Below, piece by piece: positions 8,836-16,907 of a DNA stretch of 64,000 bases; the stretch's first letter is position 1, and every line of letters begins with the position of its first letter. The stretch is from Agrobacterium sp. AGB01. GTDB taxonomy: Bacteria; Pseudomonadota; Alphaproteobacteria; Rhizobiales; Rhizobiaceae. Both the position numbers and the translations under genes were made by a program. The notes beneath the pieces were generated by a model that was given only the letters and a program-made list of their open reading frames with translations, was not told the DNA's origin and searched no databases. The stretch lies in contig NZ_JACVAB010000009.1 in the NCBI RefSeq assembly GCF_014851585.1, forward strand, positions 124,001 to 188,000, read 5' to 3'.

Positions 8836-9399
8836 GTGGTTTGGAATATCAGGTCGTCACGCGTCACCTACAAGAACCGCTGGATGGAAGTCCGCGAGGA
8901 TGAGTTCACCCGTGAGGACGGATCACCCGGCCTTTACGGCGTGGTCAGCAAGCCGGATTACGCGCTGATTGTGCCGCTGGACAATGACCACATCTATCTG
9001 GTCGAACAATATCGCTATCCGGTGTCGGGCCGTTATTGGGAACTGCCACAGGGCAGCAGCGAGGCGGAACCGGATAAGGACCCGACAGAGCTGGCAAAAG
9101 CGGAACTGGCGGAAGAAACCGGCCTGACGGCACAAAGCCTGCAGCATGTCGGCCATCTGTTTCAGGCCTATGGTTATTCCAGTCAGGGTTTCAACATCTT
9201 CCTTGCGACGGGTCTTGACCAAGGCAAACAAGATCTCGACCCGGAAGAACAGGGGCTGATCTGCAAGGCCTTTTCATTGGCTGAGGTCCGCCAGATGATC
9301 GAGGTCGGCAAAATCAAAGATAACGCAACACTTGCCGCCTTCGGCCTGTTGCAGATGAAGGGCCTTTTGTCTTTCGCTCCTGAAGACACCACGCGCTGA
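8836..9399 (+). CDS. NUDIX hydrolase (ADP-ribose pyrophosphatase-like)
   Basis: 187 residues, GTG start. The N-terminal strand set VTYKNRWMEVREDEFTREDG and VEQYRYPVSGRYWELPQGSSE resemble ADP-ribose pyrophosphatases. The Nudix box is atypical: from the Gly in PQGSSE to ETGL it is two residues longer than the canonical 23, and the usual Arg of RExxEE is Ala (AELAEETGL). The metal-binding Glu pair is intact, so hydrolysis of a nucleoside diphosphate derivative is still expected. A 'PQGS' subgroup with this longer box exists, so the change is probably ancestral rather than decay. Confidence 0.85.
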   Translation: MVWNIRSSRVTYKNRWMEVREDEFTREDGSPGLYGVVSKPDYALIVPLDNDHIYLVEQYRYPVSGRYWELPQGSSEAEPDKDPTELAKAELAEETGLTAQSLQHVGHLFQAYGYSSQGFNIFLATGLDQGKQDLDPEEQGLICKAFSLAEVRQMIEVGKIKDNATLAAFGLLQMKGLLSFAPEDTTR

Positions 9400-9493
9400 T
9401 TGGCGCTGCTGCCTGGCGTCTACGGGCGGTGACAATACCGCCTTTCATGCTATCAATGTGTCATAACAACCGCTTGGCGCTTGGGAGGCATCC

Positions 9494-9700
9494 ATGGCAA
9501 CCAGTCCTGTAAAAGGTCCCGCATCCTACTTTCCATCCATCGAGGCCAAATACGGCCGGCCGATTGCCGAGTGGAAAGAGCTGATCCGCAGCCACGGGGC
9601 CAAGAAACATATGGAACTGGTCAACTGGCTGAAACAGGAACATGGCATGGGCCACGGCCACGCCAATGCGCTGGTGGCAGATACGCTGCGCGAACCATGA
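9494..9700 (+). CDS. DUF4287 small protein
   Basis: 68 residues, all DUF4287: PASYFPSIEAKYGRPIAEWKELIRS followed by KHMELVNWLKQEHGMGHGHANALVADTL. The family is common in actinobacteria and proteobacteria, often alone or fused to DUF5655; its function is unknown. The pattern 'W...GLKHMELV.WLK.EHG.GHGHANALV' is diagnostic. GGGAGG (9483-9488) precedes the ATG. The gene stands alone between the NUDIX gene and the first 233-aa paralogue. Confidence 0.85.
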   Translation: MATSPVKGPASYFPSIEAKYGRPIAEWKELIRSHGAKKHMELVNWLKQEHGMGHGHANALVADTLREP

Positions 9701-9890
9701 TTGCCGGCCGCTAAAGATCGAAGCAACGCAGGCAAGTATCGTCGTTGTTGTCGACATCTCTGGATTTATGTCTGAAATTCCACTCGCGCTCCGGTTTGTG
9801 CACCGCACCGTGTTGACTCGCCAAAGCAGCTTTTATTTAAACGGGGTAAGGGTTTGCAGGGCATCGGTTTTCGCGCAGGGTAGGGGCAAC

Positions 9891-10592
9891 ATGAACAAGC
9901 TTTTTAGAATCGTCGCAGTGCTGATCCTGTCTGCGTTTGGCGGTTTTTCACTTTCCGCATTTGCGGCGGACATCTTTTCCAAAAAAGAGCGCGAGATTTT
10001 CGATAAAACAATGTCTGCGGCGCGCAATAATGATCCGGCGACTTATGCCGTGTTGTTAGATCATATTGAGGAAACGGAAGCGATTTTTCGCGAACTGTTT
10101 GACACGGGAGATGCGGCTGCAGCCAGGCAAAAGGTACTTGATCTCGCGGGGAAGTATGCAATGCCGACATTGGCGAGAGCAAGCGACGAGACGACCGTGG
10201 CACTTTATGCACCTGTGAGGACTGTCATTGAAGTGCTCAAGATCCATAAACCTGAGGGTTGCAAACAATATCTCTATGGTCAGTTTAATATCAATTTTTT
10301 GGACAATCCGGTGCTGACCGCTGCCAATAAATATTTCTCCGATACCATTCTCGAAACCTATTCCAGTGGAAAGAAAAACACTCAGACTGGAACGTTGTTA
10401 ACCGAGGATCAGTTGGCGGACATAATGATCGAAAACCTGGGCATTTCCGAAGAAGAGTTGGAGAAACTGGAAGATCTATCCGCAATATCCGCCGCTGATG
10501 CATGTCGGTTGGCGGCGAAGTTTTATGATCATCAGCGTATCCCGGAGGTTCACCGGGCAGCCTATCTACGCACGCTGGTGTTTGCGCAGTAA
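9891..10592 (+). CDS. Exported protein of an unrecognised family (paralogue A, 233 aa)
   Basis: The open frame begins at 9642, but the ATG at 9891 starts a clear signal peptide (MNKLFRIVAVLILSAFGGF...SAFA/AD), so the mature protein is likely periplasmic or surface. The body is helical and charged. Two Cys (124 and 205) could form a disulphide. The C-terminus holds SEEELEKLEDLSAISAADAC and HRAAYLRTLVFAQ. The gene at 12415-13116 encodes a second 233-residue protein that aligns with it end to end without gaps, sharing RASDETT-ALY, YSSGK, TGTLL, SEE-EKL-DL--IS-ADAC and HRAAYLR. The two flank the rtcB-like gene. No known domain was recognised. Confidence 0.8.
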   Translation: MNKLFRIVAVLILSAFGGFSLSAFAADIFSKKEREIFDKTMSAARNNDPATYAVLLDHIEETEAIFRELFDTGDAAAARQKVLDLAGKYAMPTLARASDETTVALYAPVRTVIEVLKIHKPEGCKQYLYGQFNINFLDNPVLTAANKYFSDTILETYSSGKKNTQTGTLLTEDQLADIMIENLGISEEELEKLEDLSAISAADACRLAAKFYDHQRIPEVHRAAYLRTLVFAQ

Positions 10593-10646
10593 AGTTGCAA
10601 TAGGTCACGAACCGCAGGGATTGATGGTTCTCAAAGGTTGACCACC

Positions 10647-10681
10647 AAAACAGCGGGATCAACGTCCCGCTGTTTTGTTTT
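10647..10681. terminator. Rho-independent terminator, usable on both strands
   Basis: Perfect 9-bp stem ACAGCGGGA / TCCCGCTGT with a 6-base loop, flanked by AAAA on the left and TTTGTTTTT on the right. It lies between the convergent paralogue-A gene (+) and the rtcB-like gene (-) and can stop transcription from either side, best for the + strand. Confidence 0.85.
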
Positions 10682-10695
10682 TGCCGTAAAGCCGC

Positions 10696-12204
10696 TTATC
10701 CCTTCACGGTGACAAGCGGCTTCACCTTCGCCACCCGCGTTGCCATTCCGGCCGCGACCATCGGCTCAACCACGCTGTCTATCGGCTTGTAGGCCGTGGG
10801 TGCTTCCTCATTCAACCGGGCGCGGATCTCAGCCAGAATATCCGGCCGGCCCAACAAGGCAGGACTTGTCGGGTCTACCGGGCCAACCACGCGCAGCCTG
10901 TTGCCAATAACGCCTTGTGCGCGTGCCTCTTGGCGGGAAAGCCTGCGTCCGGCCCCGTGCGCGGAACTTTCCAGCGTCTCGGCAGCACCCCGGCCAGCCA
11001 GCAGCCAGGTACCATCGCCCATCGAACCTGGCAAAATGACCGGTTCACCCAGCCACTGGTAAGGGCTGGCGGCCATCGCGCCGATCCCGCGGGCCGGGCA
11101 GGCGCCTTTCCTGTGCCGCACGATCTCTCCATGCTCCCACACGGTGTTGTGGGGCGCGTCATAAACCAGCCGGTGCTCAACCTCTCGGTTAGTTGCGCGT
11201 GACACGGCCTCAACCGCCGCCAACCCAATCAGGAAACGATTGGCAAAGGCCGCATTGGCGGCATTGGCATGGCCGGTCATGTAACGCCGGTAAAGCGCCT
11301 GCTGGCTCTCCTTCGAAAGCACCCGCCAGTCGAGACCGCGTTTGTCATGTGCCTTCAACCGGTCCTTGATTGAGGTGCCAACCTGCTGGCCAAAGTCCAG
11401 CGAGCCGGAATGCACCACCAGCACGACAGAACCGCTTTTCAGGCCGGCCGCCGTCGCAAAGGCACCATCGACAATGTCTTCGACATAACCGATTTCCACG
11501 AAGTGGTTGCCGCCGCCAATCGTGCCCAAAATCGCGTCGTGGCGGTGCTGGTCATCAATCCGCGCATAGTCCTGAAAATCCGGATCGACGCCGGAACAGG
11601 CAAATACGCCATTGTCGCATTGCCGCTCCAGATCATCCCAGGCGTGGTTGATATCCAGCCTGCCAAGCAGGCCGGTTGCCTTGTGCTGCAGGCTGCTGAG
11701 CAGCCCCGGCAACCCATCCCGCAATATTGCGTGGCGGTCTTTGCCCGTTAGCGCAATGTCGCGCCCACCCTGAAAAAACACATGGCGCAGATGCCGCTCC
11801 AGCAGCGGTGTCGCCAACTGGTCTGCGGTGATGTTGCCCAGCACCATCATGCGCATGCCACAGCCAATATCGGACCCGATCAGATGCGGCACAACCGCAC
11901 TTTCGAAATCTGCGACAACGCCAACCGGCACGGGTTTGCCGGGGTGGAAATCCGGCGTGGTGGCGACAGCCCTTAAACGCGCGTTCTTCTCAGAAAGCGC
12001 GTCCGGCGTCGGCAAGGCGCTTGCAAGGTCATCAAGCGAGCGCATGAAAGATCGTTCCGGTTCGTCGTGTGCAACGACAGACCTGACGACATGCCCGGCA
12101 ACATGGCCGGTGCGGTATTTGAAATATGGTGCGTACACTCTGTTCTCCGTAAGTGCGCGGGTTTCAGCAGCCGCGGCAATACAGAGAGGAGGGGCCTTTG
12201 CCAC
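10696..12204 (-). CDS. rtcB: RtcB-family RNA ligase
   Basis: 502 residues, GTG start (first ATG codon 54 residues in). RtcB signatures are present in order: VGVVADFESAVVPHLIGSDIGCGMRMM (metal-binding Asp and Cys), TIGGGNHFVEIGYVEDI (metal His), VHSGSLDFGQQVG (metal His), YDAPHNTVWEHG (metal His), HRKGACPARG, and PGSMGDGTWLLAG. RtcB ligates RNA 2',3'-cyclic phosphate or 3'-phosphate ends to 5'-OH ends using GTP and manganese, in tRNA or rRNA repair. There is no rtcA or RtcR sigma-54 activator next to it, unlike E. coli. Flanking genes are two paralogues of an unknown exported family. Confidence 0.9.
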   Translation of the reverse strand: MAKAPPLCIAAAAETRALTENRVYAPYFKYRTGHVAGHVVRSVVAHDEPERSFMRSLDDLASALPTPDALSEKNARLRAVATTPDFHPGKPVPVGVVADFESAVVPHLIGSDIGCGMRMMVLGNITADQLATPLLERHLRHVFFQGGRDIALTGKDRHAILRDGLPGLLSSLQHKATGLLGRLDINHAWDDLERQCDNGVFACSGVDPDFQDYARIDDQHRHDAILGTIGGGNHFVEIGYVEDIVDGAFATAAGLKSGSVVLVVHSGSLDFGQQVGTSIKDRLKAHDKRGLDWRVLSKESQQALYRRYMTGHANAANAAFANRFLIGLAAVEAVSRATNREVEHRLVYDAPHNTVWEHGEIVRHRKGACPARGIGAMAASPYQWLGEPVILPGSMGDGTWLLAGRGAAETLESSAHGAGRRLSRQEARAQGVIGNRLRVVGPVDPTSPALLGRPDILAEIRARLNEEAPTAYKPIDSVVEPMVAAGMATRVAKVKPLVTVKG

Positions 12205-12414
12205 AAACGGGGCGTGAGCTCAAATTATTGGCGACATCTCGAATATGTCGGGAGGCAATTGGGCTTGGAATGTCGGCTCTTTTATCACAGCTAAAGATTT
12301 AGTGTGAAAAACGTGTTCGCGTCGTGGTTTGGATGGCCTGTTGTGTTGACTTGGTGGAGCGTCCTTTTATGCGTTTTCGCATCGGTGGGGTACCGATCAA
12401 GGGACACGGGCAAT

Positions 12415-13116
12415 ATGAAGACGTTTCTGAGAATTATAATCGTAGCAGTTATGGTTGCGGTCGGCATTCGTCTCATCGAGCAAATCGAGCGCGGAGGATT
12501 TTCCCAATCGAAGGAAGATCCCATTAAAGTGGCTATGGCTGAGTTGCAAAAAAGAGACCCTCTGACCCACGCGGTGTTGAGCGACCATCCGCAGGAAGTA
12601 GAGCCTATTCTCCAGGAAGCGCTCAAAACCAAAGATATGAAAACGATGCAAAAGAAAGTCGCTGATCTTTATTTGGAATATGGTCCACCAGTACATCGCA
12701 GAGCGAGCGATGAGACCACGTTAGCGCTTTACGTCCCAATGCTGAACCTTATCGACGCATTGGCGAAACATGCCCCATCTAGCTGCAAAGATTTACTCAC
12801 GGGCTTTGTTAAAGTTGATATTCTAAGTGATCCTGCTGTAGCGGCGGCGTACAAAACCTACTCCAGCGCATACATCGAAATTTACTCCAGCGGGAAACAG
12901 CGGGTTGAGACCGGGACATTGTTGAACGATGATCAGTTCTATCAAATCCTCTTCGTTGAACTCGATTTTTCCGAAGAGGATATGGAAAAATTGGCTGATC
13001 TTCAGAGTATCTCCAATGCTGATGCGTGTAATCTAGGCGCACGGCTCTACGATTATAAGCTTATTCCGCCGGCTCATCGAGCCGCCTATTTGCGAAGAAT
13101 AATGTTCGTTCAATAG
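12415..13116 (+). CDS. Membrane-anchored protein of the same unrecognised family (paralogue B, 233 aa)
   Basis: The frame is open from 12304, but ATG 12415 gives a protein exactly as long as paralogue A and aligned with it from residue 1. The N-terminus MKTFLRIIIVAVMVAVGIRL is a hydrophobic segment without a clear cleavage site, so this copy may stay membrane-anchored. Shared positions include RASDETTLALY (residues 96-106), Cys124, YSSGK, ETGTLL, SEEDMEKLADLQSISNADAC (Cys205) and HRAAYLRRIMFVQ. The gene is divergent from the rtcB-like gene. The local base composition is more AT-rich than in its neighbours. Confidence 0.75.
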   Translation: MKTFLRIIIVAVMVAVGIRLIEQIERGGFSQSKEDPIKVAMAELQKRDPLTHAVLSDHPQEVEPILQEALKTKDMKTMQKKVADLYLEYGPPVHRRASDETTLALYVPMLNLIDALAKHAPSSCKDLLTGFVKVDILSDPAVAAAYKTYSSAYIEIYSSGKQRVETGTLLNDDQFYQILFVELDFSEEDMEKLADLQSISNADACNLGARLYDYKLIPPAHRAAYLRRIMFVQ

Positions 13117-13228
13117 CTTTTGCAGGAAGTGAACCGCCAGAATAATACATTGAGACGGTTTCAATTTCACGAAGCACCATGACGGCCACCACCTTACCTC
13201 CATCCCCTGAAAATGCTTTAAAGCGCCT

Positions 13229-13663
13229 ATGACCAGACCCACGCCTGAACAGACAGAACAACTCACCCACGCTCTTGAGCGGTTTACGCGTCGTTTCAAG
13301 GTGGCCGAGGCAACGGCCGCCATGGACAATGCGTTAAGCGCGCTTGATGTGCAGACCCTGCTGTTCGTGTCGGATCACAAGGGCTGCGGCCTGGGCGATG
13401 TTGCCCGTTACCTGCAGGTGCCGCTGACCACCATGTCATCAGCCGTTGACAGGCTGGTGCGCAAGGACATGGTTTTGCGCGAGCGGCCGCAGGAAAACCG
13501 CCGCGCCGTCGCATTGTCGCTTACCGAGCAGGGCGAAGGTGCTGTTGCCGGTTATATCGCCGGTTACGGTGCCACCTGCCACGCCATGCTGGAAGCGCTG
13601 GACCCGGCCGAACGGGACGAATTTGTGCGGCTGACGCAAAAAATATCAAAATCCGAATATTGA
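13229..13663 (+). CDS. MarR-family transcriptional regulator
   Basis: 144 residues. The winged helix is VQTLLFVSDHKGCGLGDVARYLQVPLTTMSSAVDRLVRKDMVLRERPQENRRAVALSLTEQG; dimerisation helices lie at both ends. MarR proteins repress nearby genes and are released by small ligands or oxidants. An SDR gene starts 56 bases downstream, and the spacer holds two inverted repeats (13663-13685 and 13689-13708), so control of that gene by this regulator is likely. Confidence 0.9.
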   Translation: MTRPTPEQTEQLTHALERFTRRFKVAEATAAMDNALSALDVQTLLFVSDHKGCGLGDVARYLQVPLTTMSSAVDRLVRKDMVLRERPQENRRAVALSLTEQGEGAVAGYIAGYGATCHAMLEALDPAERDEFVRLTQKISKSEY

Positions 13664-13685
13664 ATAATACGAAATTCGTAGTATT
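13663..13685. promoter_or_regulatory. MarR-type operator candidate
   Basis: Palindrome with perfect core arms TACGAA and TTCGTA around one A, extended outward by AATA and TATT after one mismatched base. It begins at the last base of the marR stop codon and ends 33 bases before the SDR start. The length and AT-rich arms fit a MarR dimer site; this is inference. Confidence 0.65.
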
Positions 13686-13688
13686 TGT

Positions 13689-13708
13689 CTGATCGATGAA
13701 ACGATCAG
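13689..13708. promoter_or_regulatory. Second inverted repeat upstream of the SDR gene
   Basis: Perfect 7-bp arms CTGATCG and CGATCAG with a 6-base spacer, just after the MarR-like palindrome and 10 bases before the SDR start codon. It could be an operator half-set or an mRNA hairpin near the ribosome site. Confidence 0.45.
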
Positions 13709-13718
13709 GGATTTTACG

Positions 13719-14465
13719 ATGAGCGATTTAAACCGCATCGCGCTGGTAACCGGTGCCAACAAGGGCATTGGCCTTGCCATTGCCCGCCAGCTGGGCGCGC
13801 AGGGGCATTCCGTCTGGCTGGGTTGCCGCGATCTTGCGCGTGGAGAAGCGGCCGCCGATCAGCTGCGTGCCGAAGGCATCAAGGCGCAAGCCGTGCAGCT
13901 GGATGTGACGGACGATGCGAGCGTCGCCAGTGCCGTCGTCACGCTGTCCCACCACACGGACAGGCTGGATGTACTGGTCAACAATGCCGGTGTCATGTTT
14001 GCCCCGCCGCCATCTTTGGCCGAAGAAAGTCTCGATGAGGTCAGGCAGATGTTCGACACCAACGTGTTTGGTGTGTTGCGGGTCACACAGGCGTTTTTGC
14101 CTCTGTTGCGCAAATCCAGCGCCGCGCGTGTGGTGATGATGAGCAGCGGTCTGGCCTCGATCAATGACGCCATGGACATGCGCAGCGAAACCTGGACCGT
14201 CGGTTTTGGCGGTTATTGCAGCTCCAAAACCGCGCTCAACATGCTGACTGTCAAACTGGCGAAAGAGCTGGAGCGTGATGGCATCAAGGTCAATGCGGTT
14301 GACCCCGGCCTGACCTCGACAGACATGACCGGAAACGGCCCCGGCCACCCGGTTGATGTCGGCGCACGCCCGGCTGTCGCGCTGGCCACAATCCATGCCT
14401 ATGGCCCAACCGGCGGCTTTTTTGCCTGCGGGCCATCAGGTGAGCTCATCCAAAAAAGCTGGTAG
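13719..14465 (+). CDS. Carbonyl-reductase-like SDR
   Basis: 248 residues. Rossmann motif LVTGANKGIGLAIARQLG (TGxxxGIG), LDVLVNNAGVM, VVMMSSGLASI with catalytic Ser, and YCSSKTALNMLTVKLAKEL with Tyr/Lys. The TGANKGIG motif and the RDLARGEAAADQL segment match the plant/bacterial carbonyl reductase (SDR21-like) group, usually NADPH-dependent. The C-terminus ends PTGGFFACGPSGELIQKSW. The gene lies 56 bases after the MarR gene and is probably its target. Its 3' end overlaps the convergent GNAT gene by 20 bases. Confidence 0.9.
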   Translation: MSDLNRIALVTGANKGIGLAIARQLGAQGHSVWLGCRDLARGEAAADQLRAEGIKAQAVQLDVTDDASVASAVVTLSHHTDRLDVLVNNAGVMFAPPPSLAEESLDEVRQMFDTNVFGVLRVTQAFLPLLRKSSAARVVMMSSGLASINDAMDMRSETWTVGFGGYCSSKTALNMLTVKLAKELERDGIKVNAVDPGLTSTDMTGNGPGHPVDVGARPAVALATIHAYGPTGGFFACGPSGELIQKSW

Positions 14466-15297
14466 TCGGCTCGGGGCAAGGGGCGGCGTCGACACTGCCG
14501 CCTTCCTCTAAAACTTTAGCTGGGTCAAACGTCAGCAGGTCGTAAGACGCTACATCCTCGAAGCCCAGTTTTTTGTAGATCGGGTATCCACTGCTGCTGG
14601 CCTGCAGTGTTGCCACATCAAGGCCAAGTTCACGTCCTGCCATGCAGGCCGCATGGGTCAAGGCCGTGCCGATGCCACGGCAACGATGGCTCTTCTTCGT
14701 CGAGACAAGGTAGATGCCCGCAATCCCTTCATGCACGAAAAGCTCCGATGTTCCAACGATTTCTCCGTCAGAGAATGCGGCAAAGCGCGTCAACTGGCCC
14801 GGCGCGTCAGAGCGGTTTTGCTCCACCCGCAACATGGTGGCGATATCTTCTTTCCTAGCACCCACAGCCTCGCTGTAACTTTGAACCCAGGGGAAAAGAG
14901 CAGCACCTTCCTGCAACCGCACGACCGTCCAGTGGGGTGAGGGTATTGGCCTTTGGGCGAGATTTTGTAGCTGAATTGCCATCACCGGCAATGTTGTGCT
15001 CAGTTTTGCACCGGCATTGATTACGTCCTCAGCGGCGGTTGGGTAGCTGTCCGGACCGACCCACCACACAGACGGCAGGTCGCTGAGCTGCGAGACGACC
15101 TCACGGATCTCGTCAGCGCTCGCCGCGTTCATGTGGATGACGCCGTTAAGCTGATGGTGCGGCACACCGGTGCGGTAAACGGCAATAGGTCCATCAGAGT
15201 GTGGAGCCTGCGAATAATTCAGCCAGTATTGCCGACAATTAGCCAGCATCGCTGCCACGTCATATTGGTTTTGATGTGTTTTTAAAGCATGTGTCAT
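14446..15297 (-). CDS. GNAT-family N-acetyltransferase
   Basis: Start placed at 15297 (MTHALKTHQNQYDVAAML); an ATG four codons upstream (15309) is also possible, and the frame is open to 15480. About 283 residues. The C-terminal half carries the GNAT core: FAAFSDGEIVGTSELFVHEGIAGIYLVSTKKSHRCRGIGTALTHAACMAGRELG, with acetyl-CoA motif RCRGIGTAL, then ASSSGYPIYKKLGFEDV. The N-terminal half is a second, degenerate GNAT-like region (WWVGPDSYPTAAEDVINAGAK). The substrate is unknown. Its end overlaps the SDR gene end by 20 bases. Confidence 0.85.
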   Translation of the reverse strand: MTHALKTHQNQYDVAAMLANCRQYWLNYSQAPHSDGPIAVYRTGVPHHQLNGVIHMNAASADEIREVVSQLSDLPSVWWVGPDSYPTAAEDVINAGAKLSTTLPVMAIQLQNLAQRPIPSPHWTVVRLQEGAALFPWVQSYSEAVGARKEDIATMLRVEQNRSDAPGQLTRFAAFSDGEIVGTSELFVHEGIAGIYLVSTKKSHRCRGIGTALTHAACMAGRELGLDVATLQASSSGYPIYKKLGFEDVASYDLLTFDPAKVLEEGGSVDAAPCPEPTTSFFG

Positions 15298-15557
15298 CTT
15301 AAAGCCCATCGCTGCGTGATGAGGCATCTGGCACCATCGCCGTTGCGGGGCGGTATCAAAACGCCGTCGTCGGGTTTCAAATGCAACCTCGCAGCACTTG
15401 CCCGCATCTATCGGCGACGCGTGCTCGGGCGGGAGATACCAAACCGCCGCGACGCCACCGTTTCCGCAAAACCGTGGCAAGACAGGTTGTGTCCTCGGTC
15501 AAAATTCTTATCCTCGTGCCTAAGCCCCCAAGTTCGTGACCATGTCGAGGGTATCCG

Positions 15558-16718
15558 ATGCAGGTAACAGATGCTGACTACGCCGATGTCGTGGAGTGGA
15601 GACGAGACCTTCACGCCCATCCGGAATTGCAGTTTGAGGTTCACCGCACGGCAGCTTTTGTGGCGCAAAAGCTCACAGAATTTGGCTGTGATGAGGTCGT
15701 CACGGGCATTGGCAAAACCGGCGTGGTTGGTGTCATCAGGGGGCAAAAACAGGCAAGCGGCCGGGTCATTGGCCTGCGGGCCGATATGGATGCCCTGCCG
15801 ATAGAGGAAGAAACCGGCGCGCCATGGGCCTCCAAAACCAAAGGTGTCATGCATGCCTGCGGGCATGATGGCCACACCGCCATACTGCTGGGCGCGGCGC
15901 GTGAACTGGCACGCAGCCGCGCTTTTGATGGCACGGCCGTGGTGATTTTCCAGCCGGCGGAAGAGGGCGGTGGTGGCGGCAAGGCCATGGTGGAGGATGG
16001 GCTGATGGACCGTTTCGCCATTAATGAAGTCTATGCCATGCACACCGAACCCGGCCTGCCCATTGGCCAGTTCATGACGGCAAGCGGACCCTTGGCCGCT
16101 TCCGCCGATGGGTTTCGCATTCGCATTGATGGCAAGGGCGCGCATGGCGCATCACCCCATGTCAGTGTGGATCCGCTGGTGGTCGGCGCCAACATTCTGC
16201 TGGCGCTGCAAACCATCGTGTCGCGCAATGTGCATCCGCGCCAGTGCGCGGTGGTCACAGTGGGCTGGATGGCCGGCGGCAAGGCCGGCAATGTCATTCC
16301 GCAAACCGCTGAAATGGGCGGCACGACAAGAACCTTTGACCCCGCCACCCGCGACCTTATGGAAAAGCGCATAACCGACATCGCCACCCATGTGGCAACG
16401 GCCTATGGCGCAACGGCAACCGTGACGTACAAACACATGTTTCCGCCGGTGGTAAACCATGGCAAACAAACCGCTTTTGCGGTTGATGTCGCCAGGTCAC
16501 TGGTCGGTGATGACAAGGTCAATGGCACCATGGAGCCATTGATGGGCTCGGAAGATTTCGCCTTCATGCTGGAGGCACGCCCTGGCAACATCATGCTGAT
16601 TGGCAATGGCAACGGCCCCTCCGTGCATGAAGCGGGTTACGACTTCAACGACGCCGCCATATCCTATGGCGTTGCATATTTTCGAGCGTTGGTGGAGCGC
16701 GGCCTGCCGCTGGCATGA
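15558..16718 (+). CDS. M20-family amidohydrolase (hippurate hydrolase-like)
   Basis: 386 residues. The M20D pattern is complete: WRRDLHAHPELQFEVHRTAAFV, RADMDALPIEEETGAPWASK, MHACGHDGHTAILLGAARELA (metal Cys/His), FQPAEEGGGGGKAMVEDGLMD (catalytic Glu), MHTEPGLPIGQF, and C-terminal MGSEDFAFMLEARPG. The lid/dimer domain lies at residues about 180-295. It removes acyl groups from N-acyl amino acids (hippurate, N-acetyl-amino acids or indole conjugates). No signal peptide; cytosolic. Confidence 0.93.
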   Translation: MQVTDADYADVVEWRRDLHAHPELQFEVHRTAAFVAQKLTEFGCDEVVTGIGKTGVVGVIRGQKQASGRVIGLRADMDALPIEEETGAPWASKTKGVMHACGHDGHTAILLGAARELARSRAFDGTAVVIFQPAEEGGGGGKAMVEDGLMDRFAINEVYAMHTEPGLPIGQFMTASGPLAASADGFRIRIDGKGAHGASPHVSVDPLVVGANILLALQTIVSRNVHPRQCAVVTVGWMAGGKAGNVIPQTAEMGGTTRTFDPATRDLMEKRITDIATHVATAYGATATVTYKHMFPPVVNHGKQTAFAVDVARSLVGDDKVNGTMEPLMGSEDFAFMLEARPGNIMLIGNGNGPSVHEAGYDFNDAAISYGVAYFRALVERGLPLA

Positions 16719-16907
16719 GGTCCCGCATGGTGCCGGGCAGGCACTGCCTGTCTCGCGTACAAATCATTGATATCAGGCGGAAAGGGCACCTGACACTGTT
16801 TGCGTGTCCTTCAATGTTTTACTGCTTTGGCGCGAATATTAGGGAGATGTTAAGCATGTTTATTCATTGTTTGATAAACGTCATTTCCCTCATGCCTTCG
16901 GGTCGTC

